This document shows, one piece after another, positions 1 through 7,336 of a DNA stretch of 10,000 nucleotides. Position numbers and translations under genes: made by a program. The DNA lies in the NCBI GenBank assembly GCA_020216655.1, contig JAIWNU010000077.1, positions 1 through 10,000 of the forward strand. The letters are read 5' to 3'. Numbering within the stretch: the stretch's first letter is position 1; every line of letters begins with the position of its first letter. The DNA is from Treponema sp. (lineage in GTDB: Bacteria > Spirochaetota > Spirochaetia > Treponematales > Breznakiellaceae). The notes under the pieces were generated by a model. The model made no database searches, was not told where the DNA came from, and was given only the letters and a program-made list of their open reading frames with translations.

Positions 1-303
1 CGCACCAGAGCGAACCGACACCAGGAGGGGATCATCGGGATCGCCTAGTTTTTTCCCCATTACCTTTTCAAGTTTTGCAAGATTGTCCAGAACTTCCTTT
101 TCAAGTCCTTCAGGATACTTTTCTTTGTTTTCATAGTAGGCAGCACAGACCTCGGTAGAGATGGTAAAGCCCGGGGGAACGGGGATGCCCAGGTTCGTCA
201 TTTCCGCAAGATTGGCACCCTTTCCGCCAAGAAGATCCTTCATCTTGGCATCCCCTTCGGCCTTTCCTTCGCCGAAGAAATACACAAATTTCTGCTTAGC
301 CAT
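1..303 (-). CDS. ppdK: pyruvate, phosphate dikinase, N-terminal part (runs off the left edge)
   Basis: The enzyme interconverts pyruvate, ATP and phosphate with phosphoenolpyruvate, AMP and pyrophosphate in the cytoplasm. In fermentative bacteria it often works as a pyrophosphate-linked glycolytic enzyme. The 101 visible residues carry the family's N-terminal nucleotide-binding signature: [14 protein letters not shown] at about 22-35, followed by [12 protein letters not shown] at 39-50, and the start of the [11 protein letters not shown] segment at 91-101. The full protein is usually close to 900 aa, so most of the gene lies outside the window. The ATG at 303-301 is well supported by a GGAGG ribosome-binding site at 313-317, 9 nt upstream. 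The gene is divergent from the helicase at 410. I found no clear sigma-70 promoter for it in the 106 bp spacer. Confidence 0.95.
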   Translation of the reverse strand, partial: MAKQKFVYFFGEGKAEGDAKMKDLLGGKGANLAEMTNLGIPVPPGFTISTEVCAAYYENKEKYPEGLEKEVLDNLAKLEKVMGKKLGDPDDPLLVSVRSGA

Positions 304-343
304 TAGTTCTTTCCTCCATAATGCTTAAGAATAACATATATAC

Positions 344-370
344 TGAAAAAAGAAAGGGGGAGTTTTTTCA
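344..370. repeat. 8-bp perfect inverted repeat in the ppdK/helicase divergent spacer
   Basis: TGAAAAAA (344-351) and TTTTTTCA (363-370) are exact reverse complements separated by 11 nt (GAAAGGGGGAG). The repeat lies between the divergent starts of ppdK and the helicase, just upstream of the helicase's candidate -35. It could be an operator bound by a dimeric regulator, a weak hairpin, or chance in A/T-rich DNA. No function is shown by the sequence. Confidence 0.5.
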
Positions 371-375
371 TGCTG

Positions 376-405
376 TTGTTTCACCTCGCTTTATGATAGT
401 ATAGT
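376..405 (+). promoter_or_regulatory. candidate promoter of the DEAH helicase gene
   Basis: TTGTTT (376-381) and TATAGT (400-405) are separated by 18 bp. If used, transcription would start around 411-413, on or beside the ATG at 410, so the mRNA would have essentially no leader. An overlapping alternative -10, TATGAT (392-397), would give a leader of about 6 nt but has no good -35. No Shine-Dalgarno sequence is visible before the ATG, which fits a leaderless or near-leaderless transcript. Both boxes are only partial matches to consensus, so the call is tentative. Confidence 0.35.
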
Positions 406-409
406 ACAT

Positions 410-2911
410 ATGAACTATACCGAGTTGCCCGTCTATCAGCACAAGGATCTCATCGTATCGGCCTTACAGAAACAGCAGGTCATCGTAGTAGAAAGCCCCA
501 CCGGTTCGGGTAAAACAACCCAGATGCCGGTTATTTTATACGACGCAGGTTTTGCCCAGCATGGCATGATCGGCGTAACCCAGCCCCGGCGGATCGCCGC
601 TGTTTCGGTCAGCGAATTTATCGCCCGTCAGCGGGGCACTAAAATCCCCGGCCTCGTAGGCTACAAAATGAGGTTTGAGGATAAAACAGATCACAGCACA
701 AAAATTAAAATCATGACCGACGGCATCCTGCTCCAGGAAATGAAGCTGGATCCCTATCTTTCAAAATACGACGTCCTCATCGTGGACGAAGCCCATGAAC
801 GGAGCCTTAACATCGATTTTATTTTAGGGCTCCTCAAACGGGTCCTCGAAGTCCGCCCGGAATTCAAGGTCATTGTATCCTCGGCCACTATCAATACCCA
901 GGTCTTTTCTGAATATTTTGGAGAGTGTCCGGTTGTTAAAATTGATGCCATAACCTACCCCGTCACGGTGGTGTACGATCCGCCGGATACGACGGCGGTC
1001 AATGATGGCATAGCCACCGGGCAAGCAGCCTTGGAAGCCCAGCTCGCAAAGATTGCAGCAATTATCGAGCGGGTGGTCAGCGAAAAACGCCCTGGGGATA
1101 TTCTTGTGTTTCTGCCGGGAGAAAAGGCTATTAAAGACTGTATCTCTATGCTCGCATCTGGTCCGGTTGGACGAAGCCTTCATCTGTTGCCCCTCTACGG
1201 CAGGCTCGGCAAGGATGAACAGGAACGGGTTTTTGATCCAGCTCCCTGGGGCAAAACAAAGGTGGTGGTCTCCACCAATATAGCAGAAACTTCGGTGACC
1301 ATAGACGGCATTACGACCGTCATCGATTCGGGGCTTGCAAAACTTAATTTTTACAACCCCAAAACCTTCACTTCGAGCCTTATCGAAGGTCCCATTTCCA
1401 AAGCATCCTGCAACCAGCGTAAGGGCCGGGCCGGGCGAACCCGTGAAGGCACCTGTTACCGGCTCTATTCCCGCAAGGACTTTGAAAACCGGCCCCTCTT
1501 TACCACCGAAGAAATATACCGGACCGATCTATCCGAAGTGGTCCTCCGTATGGCCGAGCTCGGAATAACCGCTTTTGAAGAATTCGATTTCATTTCTCCC
1601 CCCAACCGGGAAGGCCTTATCGCAGCCATAGAAACCCTTAACCTGCTCGATGCCTTGGACGAAGACCGGAGCCTTTCTTCTATCGGCAAAATGATGGTCC
1701 AGTTCCCCCTGCCCCCACGGCAGTCCCGTATCATTGTAGAAGCCCTGCGCAGTTATCCTGAGGTTACGGAAGAAACCCTTATAGCGGCGGCCTTTCTCTC
1801 GACCCAAAGTCCCTATGTATTACCCCCAGGAGAAGAGACCGACGCACGGAAGGCCCATCACAGTTTCCGAGATCCAGCGGGCGATTTTGTTTCCTACCTT
1901 AAATTGTTCAAGGCTTTTAAGGAGGCAAAAAACAAAACCAAATTTTGCGACAAGAACTATCTGGATGAAAAAACCATGGTAGAAATTGTCAATGTCAAAG
2001 AACAGCTGGAATTGATTGTTTCCGACATGGGGCTGCCTATCCTGTCCGGCGGGGCTACCGAAGACTACCTCTGCTGTATCGGACGGGGACTTATTCAGTT
2101 TGTATGTGTCCGTGTAAGCCGGGATACCTACCGAAGTCTTACGGCGGACCGAATTTACATACATCCTGGTTCAGTCATGTTCCGGGAAGACCCCATGTAC
2201 ATTGTGGCAGGAGAAATAGTCCGGACCACCAGAATGTATGCCATGTCGGTTTCTCCGCTTCCCAAAAGCGCTCTTGGCCGTATACACCCGACCCTGTATG
2301 AAGGGCTGGTCGGCAAAATTGACAGGGCAGCCACAAAACCAAAAGAAGCTCGGGACTTTACCAACCGCTGCAAGATTCTTGGCGAAGTGTTCGATATCGA
2401 AAAAATCAAGGGGGTCAAGACGGTGCTGCTTCCCTGGGAAAAACTGGAACGGATTAAGGCCCAGATCGGCATTGATACGGCCAGTATGTACAAGGACCTT
2501 AAGGGAATGGTTACTTTAAAAAACAAATACACTATCCTTGCGGGCGAGCGGCTCGAGCTCATTTTAAATCTCGTTCCAACCCTGAACCTGGAAGAGGCCT
2601 TAACCAAAGAATGGCCGCGAAAAAAGAATTTTTCGGTTCACGAGGACCTGCCCGCCCTGATCGAAGCCCTGCCCCTGGTCGGCACCGCGGCTCTTTGGAA
2701 ACAGGGCAAAAACGAACTCGGCTTCCTCTGTCTCTTTACCGATAGCGCGGGGAATTACTGGTTCAAATGTTCCCGGGGTTTCCACACAGCCATAAACGAA
2801 AGTATCGCGAGTCTAGAAAACCTGATTGATGAACTTGGGGATGAGATTAGTCCTGATTGGAAGGACCGGGTTAATCAAACGTATCGGCGGCTTTCATCTT
2901 ACTTGGCCTAA
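410..2911 (+). CDS. hrpA: DEAH-box ATP-dependent RNA helicase, short spirochaete-type HrpA
   Basis: This is a superfamily 2 RNA helicase that uses ATP to remodel RNA or RNP. All core motifs are present: Walker A GSGKT (32-36), motif Ia TQPRR (57-61), DEAH (126-129), SAT (158-160), FLPG (234-237), motif V STNIAETSVTIDG (288-300) and motif VI QRKGRAGR (336-343). An HA2/winged-helix region follows (about 370-500), then an OB-fold-like segment around 570-625 (RIYIHPGSVMF). At 833 aa it lacks the long C-terminal extension of E. coli HrpA (about 1,300 aa). It is close in size to Borrelia HrpA, which is reported to matter for infectivity. Motif Ia and the YNP/PISKAS stretch before motif VI resemble eukaryotic Prp-type helicases more than HrpB. 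I cannot assign the last 200 residues. No Shine-Dalgarno sequence precedes the ATG. The 3' end overlaps convergent hemW by 41 bp. Confidence 0.93.
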   Translation: MNYTELPVYQHKDLIVSALQKQQVIVVESPTGSGKTTQMPVILYDAGFAQHGMIGVTQPRRIAAVSVSEFIARQRGTKIPGLVGYKMRFEDKTDHSTKIKIMTDGILLQEMKLDPYLSKYDVLIVDEAHERSLNIDFILGLLKRVLEVRPEFKVIVSSATINTQVFSEYFGECPVVKIDAITYPVTVVYDPPDTTAVNDGIATGQAALEAQLAKIAAIIERVVSEKRPGDILVFLPGEKAIKDCISMLASGPVGRSLHLLPLYGRLGKDEQERVFDPAPWGKTKVVVSTNIAETSVTIDGITTVIDSGLAKLNFYNPKTFTSSLIEGPISKASCNQRKGRAGRTREGTCYRLYSRKDFENRPLFTTEEIYRTDLSEVVLRMAELGITAFEEFDFISPPNREGLIAAIETLNLLDALDEDRSLSSIGKMMVQFPLPPRQSRIIVEALRSYPEVTEETLIAAAFLSTQSPYVLPPGEETDARKAHHSFRDPAGDFVSYLKLFKAFKEAKNKTKFCDKNYLDEKTMVEIVNVKEQLELIVSDMGLPILSGGATEDYLCCIGRGLIQFVCVRVSRDTYRSLTADRIYIHPGSVMFREDPMYIVAGEIVRTTRMYAMSVSPLPKSALGRIHPTLYEGLVGKIDRAATKPKEARDFTNRCKILGEVFDIEKIKGVKTVLLPWEKLERIKAQIGIDTASMYKDLKGMVTLKNKYTILAGERLELILNLVPTLNLEEALTKEWPRKKNFSVHEDLPALIEALPLVGTAALWKQGKNELGFLCLFTDSAGNYWFKCSRGFHTAINESIASLENLIDELGDEISPDWKDRVNQTYRRLSSYLA

Positions 2912-4064
2912 TAGAGCTTTCCAGTTCCCGAAAACAGTCCACAAGGAAACTGTTCAGCAGCAAAAGGCCATCGGCAGTGAGGGCAAGCCGATTTTCCTGT
3001 ATGAGATCTCGGTGCTTCCAAGCAGAAAGCGTTTCGGGAATAAGTTCAGATATAGATTGATGAAAGCGGCGCTGAAACAGGGCCTCATCGGGGCCCATGA
3101 GGGTCCTAAAGCCCATCATGAGGCTTTCCTGTATAAGGGTCTCCTGATCAAGGGTTTCCTCTTCTCGCGGCGGAAAGTCAGCAGTATCCCATGAAAGGTA
3201 AGAAGCCAGATTCGCCTTATTAGTATACCTCAGGGCTGTGCCCTCACGTTCATTGATAATGGTCCCAGAGGCCCCCGGTCCGCAGGCTAGCCAGCTTTCC
3301 ATCCGCCAGTACCGCATGTTATGACGGCTTTCATGGCCCGATAGGGCAAAGTTAGAAACCTCATAGGGATTAAAACCACAATGTACCAGGGCATTACGGC
3401 CCGCAAGCCAAAGGTCTTCTGCCTCTTCTTCGCAGGGAATTTTTATTCTGCCCGAGTGTACTTGGGCGGCGAGCGGCGTAGCTTCTTCGAGTATGAGCGA
3501 ATAAAGTGAAACATGGGACGCCCCGGCGGCTAGAACCTCGTGAATATCATCAACAAGCCCATCCTGGGTTTGAAAGGGAAGCCCCGCCATAAGGTCCACC
3601 GAAAAGGATGCAGGGAAAAAGCGGGCCGTTTGCGCCAGGGCTATGCGGCATTGGGCTGCCGAACCGCTTCGGTGAACCGCTCGCCGTGCATCTTCCGCTA
3701 ATGACTGAATACCCAGACTGATCCGGTTTACCCCCCTGTCCTTGAGCATGGAAAGCAAAGCATCATCCACCGATTCAGGGTTTGCCTCGACAGTAACTTC
3801 CGCAGGCCATGATGGAAAAAGACGGTTACAATGGTCAAGAATCGTTTTTAGCCTTCGCCAGCCCAGCACCGATGGGGTCCCTCCTCCCATATAAAGGGTC
3901 GGAACCGAAGTGATGTGATATTGATGAAATACCATCTCTAGTTCGGTTTGCAGAACTGCGACAAATCGATCAAGAGCTGTTGACGGGGCAATTTCTGAAT
4001 AAAAATCGCAGTAATCGCAATGGGAGATACAGAAGGGAATATGGATGTACAGGGAGGCATTCAT
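2871..4064 (-). CDS. hemW: HemW, radical-SAM haem chaperone (HemN-like family)
   Basis: HemW binds haem and a 4Fe-4S cluster with S-adenosylmethionine and is thought to deliver haem to target proteins. It is often misannotated as coproporphyrinogen dehydrogenase. At 397 aa it is slightly longer than usual (about 380). The radical-SAM cluster motif is C12-x3-C16-x2-C19, preceded by YIHIPF. The SAM-binding GGGTPS lies at 60-65, EANPE at 93-97, RISLGIQS at 114-121 and DLMAGLP at 157-163. The HemW-type segment YEVSNFA (234-240) followed by SRHNMRYW (246-253) separates it from true HemN. It is the last gene of the minus-strand operon, 14 bp after the short signal peptidase gene. A weak AAGAAAG ribosome-binding site overlaps that gene's stop codon. 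The 3' end overlaps the helicase gene by 41 bp on the opposite strand. Its haem substrate or client is not evident here. Confidence 0.93.
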   Translation of the reverse strand: MNASLYIHIPFCISHCDYCDFYSEIAPSTALDRFVAVLQTELEMVFHQYHITSVPTLYMGGGTPSVLGWRRLKTILDHCNRLFPSWPAEVTVEANPESVDDALLSMLKDRGVNRISLGIQSLAEDARRAVHRSGSAAQCRIALAQTARFFPASFSVDLMAGLPFQTQDGLVDDIHEVLAAGASHVSLYSLILEEATPLAAQVHSGRIKIPCEEEAEDLWLAGRNALVHCGFNPYEVSNFALSGHESRHNMRYWRMESWLACGPGASGTIINEREGTALRYTNKANLASYLSWDTADFPPREEETLDQETLIQESLMMGFRTLMGPDEALFQRRFHQSISELIPETLSAWKHRDLIQENRLALTADGLLLLNSFLVDCFRELESSIRPSKMKAADTFD

Positions 4065-4078
4065 TTCAAAGGGCTTTC

Positions 4079-4801
4079 TTACAATTTTCCAATCCTGGAA
4101 AAAGGCCAGTATCGGAAAATAGGTTTGCCACGGAGATCCGCAATCGGAACAGGCCCCCAGGTTCGTGAATCATTGCAGTCCCTGCGGTCGTCAGAAAGGA
4201 CAAAGCATTCGCCTTCATTGAGGCGCAGCGGCCCGAATTGCGCAGAGAAGGGAAGTTCTTCTCCTGCGGCAGCTGTATTTTCAGGCACAACAATGTCATA
4301 GGCAACCCCGCTGAGTTCAAACTCAGTTAAGGTATAGTTCTGTTTTGCAGGTTTTATACGGACCACATTGTTAACAATGGAAATTTCATCCCCAGGAAGG
4401 GCGATAACACGCTTTACAAACAGGCGTTTGGGATCTTCGGATGCATTAGTTTGTTGTGCAGTAAAAAAATCAATTACATTATCCCAAAGGCGAATAAACC
4501 AACTTTGCCGTTCAGTAGTAAAGGATTTTTCAAGCACCACAAGGCTTCCCCGTTTATAGGGAAACCATGAACTTTCTTCATCCTTAGGAAATAGACGGGT
4601 AGACAATGCAAGGCCTATGTCACCGGCTGTAAGGGCTTTTTCCATAGAATTGGATTCTATGCGAAAAGAAAACACCAGGTAGCTGGAAATTAAAAGGTAC
4701 AAAAAAAAGACCCCAATAATCCACGAAAGGGCCAACAATATCCGATGTCGCTGGTGACGCTGTGCGGTGTAAGAATACCGCTGCCATTTCTTATAAATCA
4801 T
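4079..4801 (-). CDS. lepB: signal peptidase I, short paralogue (240 aa)
   Basis: This membrane-bound serine protease removes signal peptides from secreted proteins on the outer face of the inner membrane. One N-terminal transmembrane segment (about 22-45) precedes the catalytic box RIESNSM, with Ser52 as nucleophile. The lysine box LFVKRVIALPGDEI supplies the general base Lys130. The C-terminal box reads VLSDDRRDCNDSRTWGPV (201-218), a variant of the usual GDNRDNSxDSRxWG that keeps the final DSR. Both dyad residues are present, so activity is expected. The start ATG at 4801-4799 is supported by an AAAGG site that overlaps the TAA of the upstream long signal peptidase, only 9 bp away, suggesting translational coupling. 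It is the second gene of a three-gene operon ending in hemW. Sequence and length differ strongly from its neighbour, so it is an old paralogue, not a recent duplicate. Confidence 0.92.
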   Translation of the reverse strand: MIYKKWQRYSYTAQRHQRHRILLALSWIIGVFFLYLLISSYLVFSFRIESNSMEKALTAGDIGLALSTRLFPKDEESSWFPYKRGSLVVLEKSFTTERQSWFIRLWDNVIDFFTAQQTNASEDPKRLFVKRVIALPGDEISIVNNVVRIKPAKQNYTLTEFELSGVAYDIVVPENTAAAGEELPFSAQFGPLRLNEGECFVLSDDRRDCNDSRTWGPVPIADLRGKPIFRYWPFSRIGKL

Positions 4802-4810
4802 AGTAGACCT

Positions 4811-5797
4811 TTATTTTATAAGCCCAAAACGGGAGAGAGGCCAGTATTTTATTGCACCCTGCCCCAAGACTCTGCTCAAACGGACTGGACCAAAATACCG
4901 GCCATCCCGCGAATTATCCCGGTTATCTCCCATGGGGAAAATACGACCCTCGGGAACGTACCATCCAAGACGGAACCGGGTAGACAGCATCGTGTAGCGC
5001 CGGTCCTGGGGATTTGCGGCCTGCAAAACCGAAATACGAGATCGCTCATGTTCTAGATAATCAGGGTAACTCATATTTGCAGCATTTTTTACCTGGTCCT
5101 GTAAATATTGGGGAACAACAAGGCCAAGATCAGAAAAGGCTGCCATTCGCCCCGCGGCTTGAAGCGCCGGATAGGTCGATACATCCATCAACCTGTTAAT
5201 AGGGTGTTCTGAATTATTTGACTTAAGATACTCTCGTTCGGGAATCACCCTGGTCTCGCCAGGAAAGAGGAAGTACATTTCCCCCTGCTTCATGGTCAGG
5301 GTATCACCGCTCATGCCTACCGCCCGTTTAATCAGGAAATGGGCTTTCGGAGAACCGTTTTCATCCCGATCAATATCGACCAGCGAAAGGGTAAGCATAT
5401 ACAGGACCCGTTGAAGCACGTCGAATGCCGGGCCCCGTGAAATATACGATGGGTTTTCAAAAATAATGACCTGGTTCCGCTGGGGCTTAAAAGGGCTGGG
5501 AAGCTTACCAAAACCAGGCAGCAATTCGGGACCATAGACCAATTTATTAACAAAAATGCGGTCCCCAATCAGCAGAGTGTCTATCATGGAACCGGATGGA
5601 ATCTGGTAAGCCTGAAACAGATATTGATTGATGAGCAGCACCATCCCGGCGGCCCATAAAAAAGCTTCGATCCAGTCGAGTATGGGGTTTTTAGCCTTCT
5701 GTTTTTCCTTTTTTATCCGTAATTTTGCCTTCCGGACCGTAAGGACCCTTTCGGTAAACCGCTGCAGAGTGATAAAAAAATCCTTGCCCTGTTCCAT
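4811..5797 (-). CDS. lepB: signal peptidase I, long paralogue (328 aa)
   Basis: This is the first gene of the minus-strand operon and encodes a membrane serine protease that processes exported preproteins. A basic, lysine-rich N-terminus (about 20-38) is followed by one transmembrane segment (about 41-62). Catalytic Ser70 lies in YQIPSGSM and general base Lys157 in HFLIKRAVGMSGD. The C-terminal box MGDNRDNSRDGRYFG (289-303) has Gly where many family members have Ser in DSR. Between the lysine and C-terminal boxes is an insertion of about 125 residues with a helical, charged middle (about 195-275), which makes the protein longer than typical Gram-positive SipS enzymes. I chose the ATG at 5797-5795 over the TTG two codons upstream (5803-5801): the GGTAGG site at 5806-5811 sits 8 nt from the ATG but only 2 nt from the TTG. 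No promoter is obvious in the 63 bp spacer; a weak possibility is given under findings. Confidence 0.94.
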   Translation of the reverse strand: MEQGKDFFITLQRFTERVLTVRKAKLRIKKEKQKAKNPILDWIEAFLWAAGMVLLINQYLFQAYQIPSGSMIDTLLIGDRIFVNKLVYGPELLPGFGKLPSPFKPQRNQVIIFENPSYISRGPAFDVLQRVLYMLTLSLVDIDRDENGSPKAHFLIKRAVGMSGDTLTMKQGEMYFLFPGETRVIPEREYLKSNNSEHPINRLMDVSTYPALQAAGRMAAFSDLGLVVPQYLQDQVKNAANMSYPDYLEHERSRISVLQAANPQDRRYTMLSTRFRLGWYVPEGRIFPMGDNRDNSRDGRYFGPVRLSRVLGQGAIKYWPLSRFGLIK

Positions 5798-5805
5798 AGA
5801 CAAAA

Positions 5806-5811
5806 CCTACC
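5806..5811 (-). promoter_or_regulatory. ribosome-binding site deciding the lepB (long) start
   Basis: On the minus strand this reads GGTAGG, an imperfect Shine-Dalgarno sequence. It lies 8 nt before the ATG at 5797 and only 2 nt before the in-frame TTG at 5803, favouring the ATG and a 328 aa product. Confidence 0.55.
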
Positions 5812-5825
5812 ATGAAGGGCCATCG

Positions 5826-5854
5826 TTGACAAGGTCTATCTGCCAACTTATAAT
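5826..5854 (+). promoter_or_regulatory. consensus sigma-70 promoter of the PEGA/FGE-smpB operon
   Basis: The -35 TTGACA (5826-5831) and -10 TATAAT (5849-5854) match the housekeeping consensus at all 12 positions and are separated by exactly 17 bp. The usual start point, about 7 bp past the -10, is 5861, the A of the ATG of the downstream gene. No ribosome-binding site lies between promoter and gene (TCGCCC only), so the transcript is predicted to be leaderless. Confidence 0.85.
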
Positions 5855-5860
5855 TCGCCC

Positions 5861-7336
5861 ATGTTTGGATTTACCAGAAAAAAAATTGAAATTACCCCCG
5901 AAGACCAGGTTTCGCTAAAACCTGTGTTTGGCATACAACCCGGAATATATCTTACAGTCCTCTATTCGATAGTGCTTCTGGGACTGCTTTTTATGCTGCT
6001 TGTCTATCCGGGGCTCACCAAACGGGGTTCCTATTACACGATTCGTACCGAACCGTCCGGAGCTGCTATCAGAATTGACGATGTATACCAGGGAACCAGT
6101 CCCTGCACTATATTTGTTCCCCAGGGTAAACGGACTATAACTGCCGTACTTCCCGGTTTTACCCCCGCAGAGACTGAGGTTAATTCAGGTAACCGCCTAT
6201 TTGCATCCCTTCTTTTCCCGATACGGAAGCAATTATTTGTAGAACTAAAATCAAACGATCCTCTTGAATCGGTGCTCGAAGGAGCAAAGGCCTTTAGCGC
6301 CTGGAGTTTTGCGGGAGAGCCCAGCGCTACCTACCAGGTGCCCATGGTGCTTTCAGAAGCCATGTACCGCGGGGCACACTTAGCCGCAGCAAGCGGCAAA
6401 ACCGAAGCATTAAAGGGGATCCTTGCGGCCTCAAGCCGCTTTGCAAGCACTTCTGTGGCTTTGCGGGATCTTTCCCGGGCTCTCTTTCTTGCCGCAGCTT
6501 CTGGCCAAGCTCCTTCTGGACTTGCAGTTCTTTCGGCCCTTCAGGATAGCCTCAGCTACCTTAATGACAATCCGAGTTCTGCCCGCTGGCTGGGAACCGT
6601 ACTTCCCTCAAGCAGCGCCCAACTACTTACCAATTCTGCATGGTATAAGCAAGCCGCATCGGCCCCACAAGACTCTTTTGGTATACTTAAAAAGGAAACG
6701 GTCCGTTTAGGGAAAAAAATCAGCATTGGTCCAGTGCAGTTCTTGGAAATTAAAGGGGAAAATCAGATCTATTATATGGCTGAACGGGAAATAAGCCAAA
6801 AAGAATGGGATGCCTTTGTGGCAGAAAACCCCAAATGGTCTAAAAACAATAAAGGCAACCTTGAATCTCAAGGTCTTGTGGGGCCTGACTACCTTGAAAC
6901 GCCAGAAGACAGCGCCTTCCCCGCCGGGACCGCCCCTGGTGTTTCCCGCTTTGCTGCCGAGGCTTTCTGCAAGTGGCTCGATGCTAAGGTGCCGCAGGGA
7001 AACCGCCAAGTCAACGGTTCAGTATTTCGGGTAAGGCTTCCCACCGAAGCAGAATGGTATATCGCCGCAACCCAGCTTGGAAACCAGGCTTTTGCTCATA
7101 TAAACGGCGGCCTCTGGGAATGGTGTTTTGATCCCTTTGTCCCCTTTCCGGACCTAAAGGCTCCAGAACTCTACCAGAAAGTCCTCGGGTCCCCCGAATA
7201 TGTTGTTAAAGGCGGTTCGTGGGCTAATAAAACACAGAGCATACAGCCTGAAACAAGGGCATCCCTTCCTCCAGACTCATCTTCTCCCTTTGTAGGGTTC
7301 CGACCAGTATTCGCAATCGAGGTTCTGAATGAGTGA
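5861..7336 (+). CDS. membrane-anchored PEGA-domain protein with an FGE/SUMF1-like C-terminal domain
   Basis: The protein is 491 aa. A short cytoplasmic N-terminus precedes one transmembrane segment (about 28-50). A PEGA domain follows (about 58-107; YTIRTEPSGAAIRIDD, then a YQGTSPCTIFVPQGK turn), the type of beta domain found in bacterial surface proteins. An alanine- and serine-rich helical region spans about 135-265. The C-terminal half resembles the formylglycine-generating enzyme/sulfatase-modifying fold: YYMAEREISQKEW (304-316), LPTEAEW (393-399), GGLWEW (416-421), VVKGGSW (448-454) and VGFRPV (478-483). The two active-site cysteines that follow GGSY in true FGE are absent here (Asn456 and Ile461 by hand alignment). 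I therefore expect a binding or structural role in the periplasm, not sulfatase maturation. Transcription probably starts at the ATG itself. The stop overlaps smpB by 8 bp, so the two are cotranscribed. The biological function is unknown. Confidence 0.85.
   Translation: MFGFTRKKIEITPEDQVSLKPVFGIQPGIYLTVLYSIVLLGLLFMLLVYPGLTKRGSYYTIRTEPSGAAIRIDDVYQGTSPCTIFVPQGKRTITAVLPGFTPAETEVNSGNRLFASLLFPIRKQLFVELKSNDPLESVLEGAKAFSAWSFAGEPSATYQVPMVLSEAMYRGAHLAAASGKTEALKGILAASSRFASTSVALRDLSRALFLAAASGQAPSGLAVLSALQDSLSYLNDNPSSARWLGTVLPSSSAQLLTNSAWYKQAASAPQDSFGILKKETVRLGKKISIGPVQFLEIKGENQIYYMAEREISQKEWDAFVAENPKWSKNNKGNLESQGLVGPDYLETPEDSAFPAGTAPGVSRFAAEAFCKWLDAKVPQGNRQVNGSVFRVRLPTEAEWYIAATQLGNQAFAHINGGLWEWCFDPFVPFPDLKAPELYQKVLGSPEYVVKGGSWANKTQSIQPETRASLPPDSSSPFVGFRPVFAIEVLNE

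Noticed and set aside
824..1183. Minus-strand open frame of 119 codons inside the helicase gene
   Set aside because: It lies antisense to the conserved helicase core and its translation has no recognisable motif. The plus-strand frame fully explains the region.
2155..2607. Minus-strand open frame of 150 codons inside the helicase gene
   Set aside because: It is Ser/Arg-rich, typical of an antisense shadow, and has no motif. It overlaps well-supported coding sequence.
2826..3194. Plus-strand open frame spanning the helicase end and the antisense of hemW
   Set aside because: It is entirely covered by the helicase C-terminus and hemW, and its translation has no family signature.
5801..5803. 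TTG as the start of the long signal peptidase
   Set aside because: It lies only 2 nt from the GGTAGG site; the ATG two codons later is at a proper distance of 8 nt.
6900..7336. Active sulfatase-modifying formylglycine-generating enzyme
   Set aside because: The cysteine pair needed for catalysis is absent after GGSW, and no sulfatase gene is nearby.
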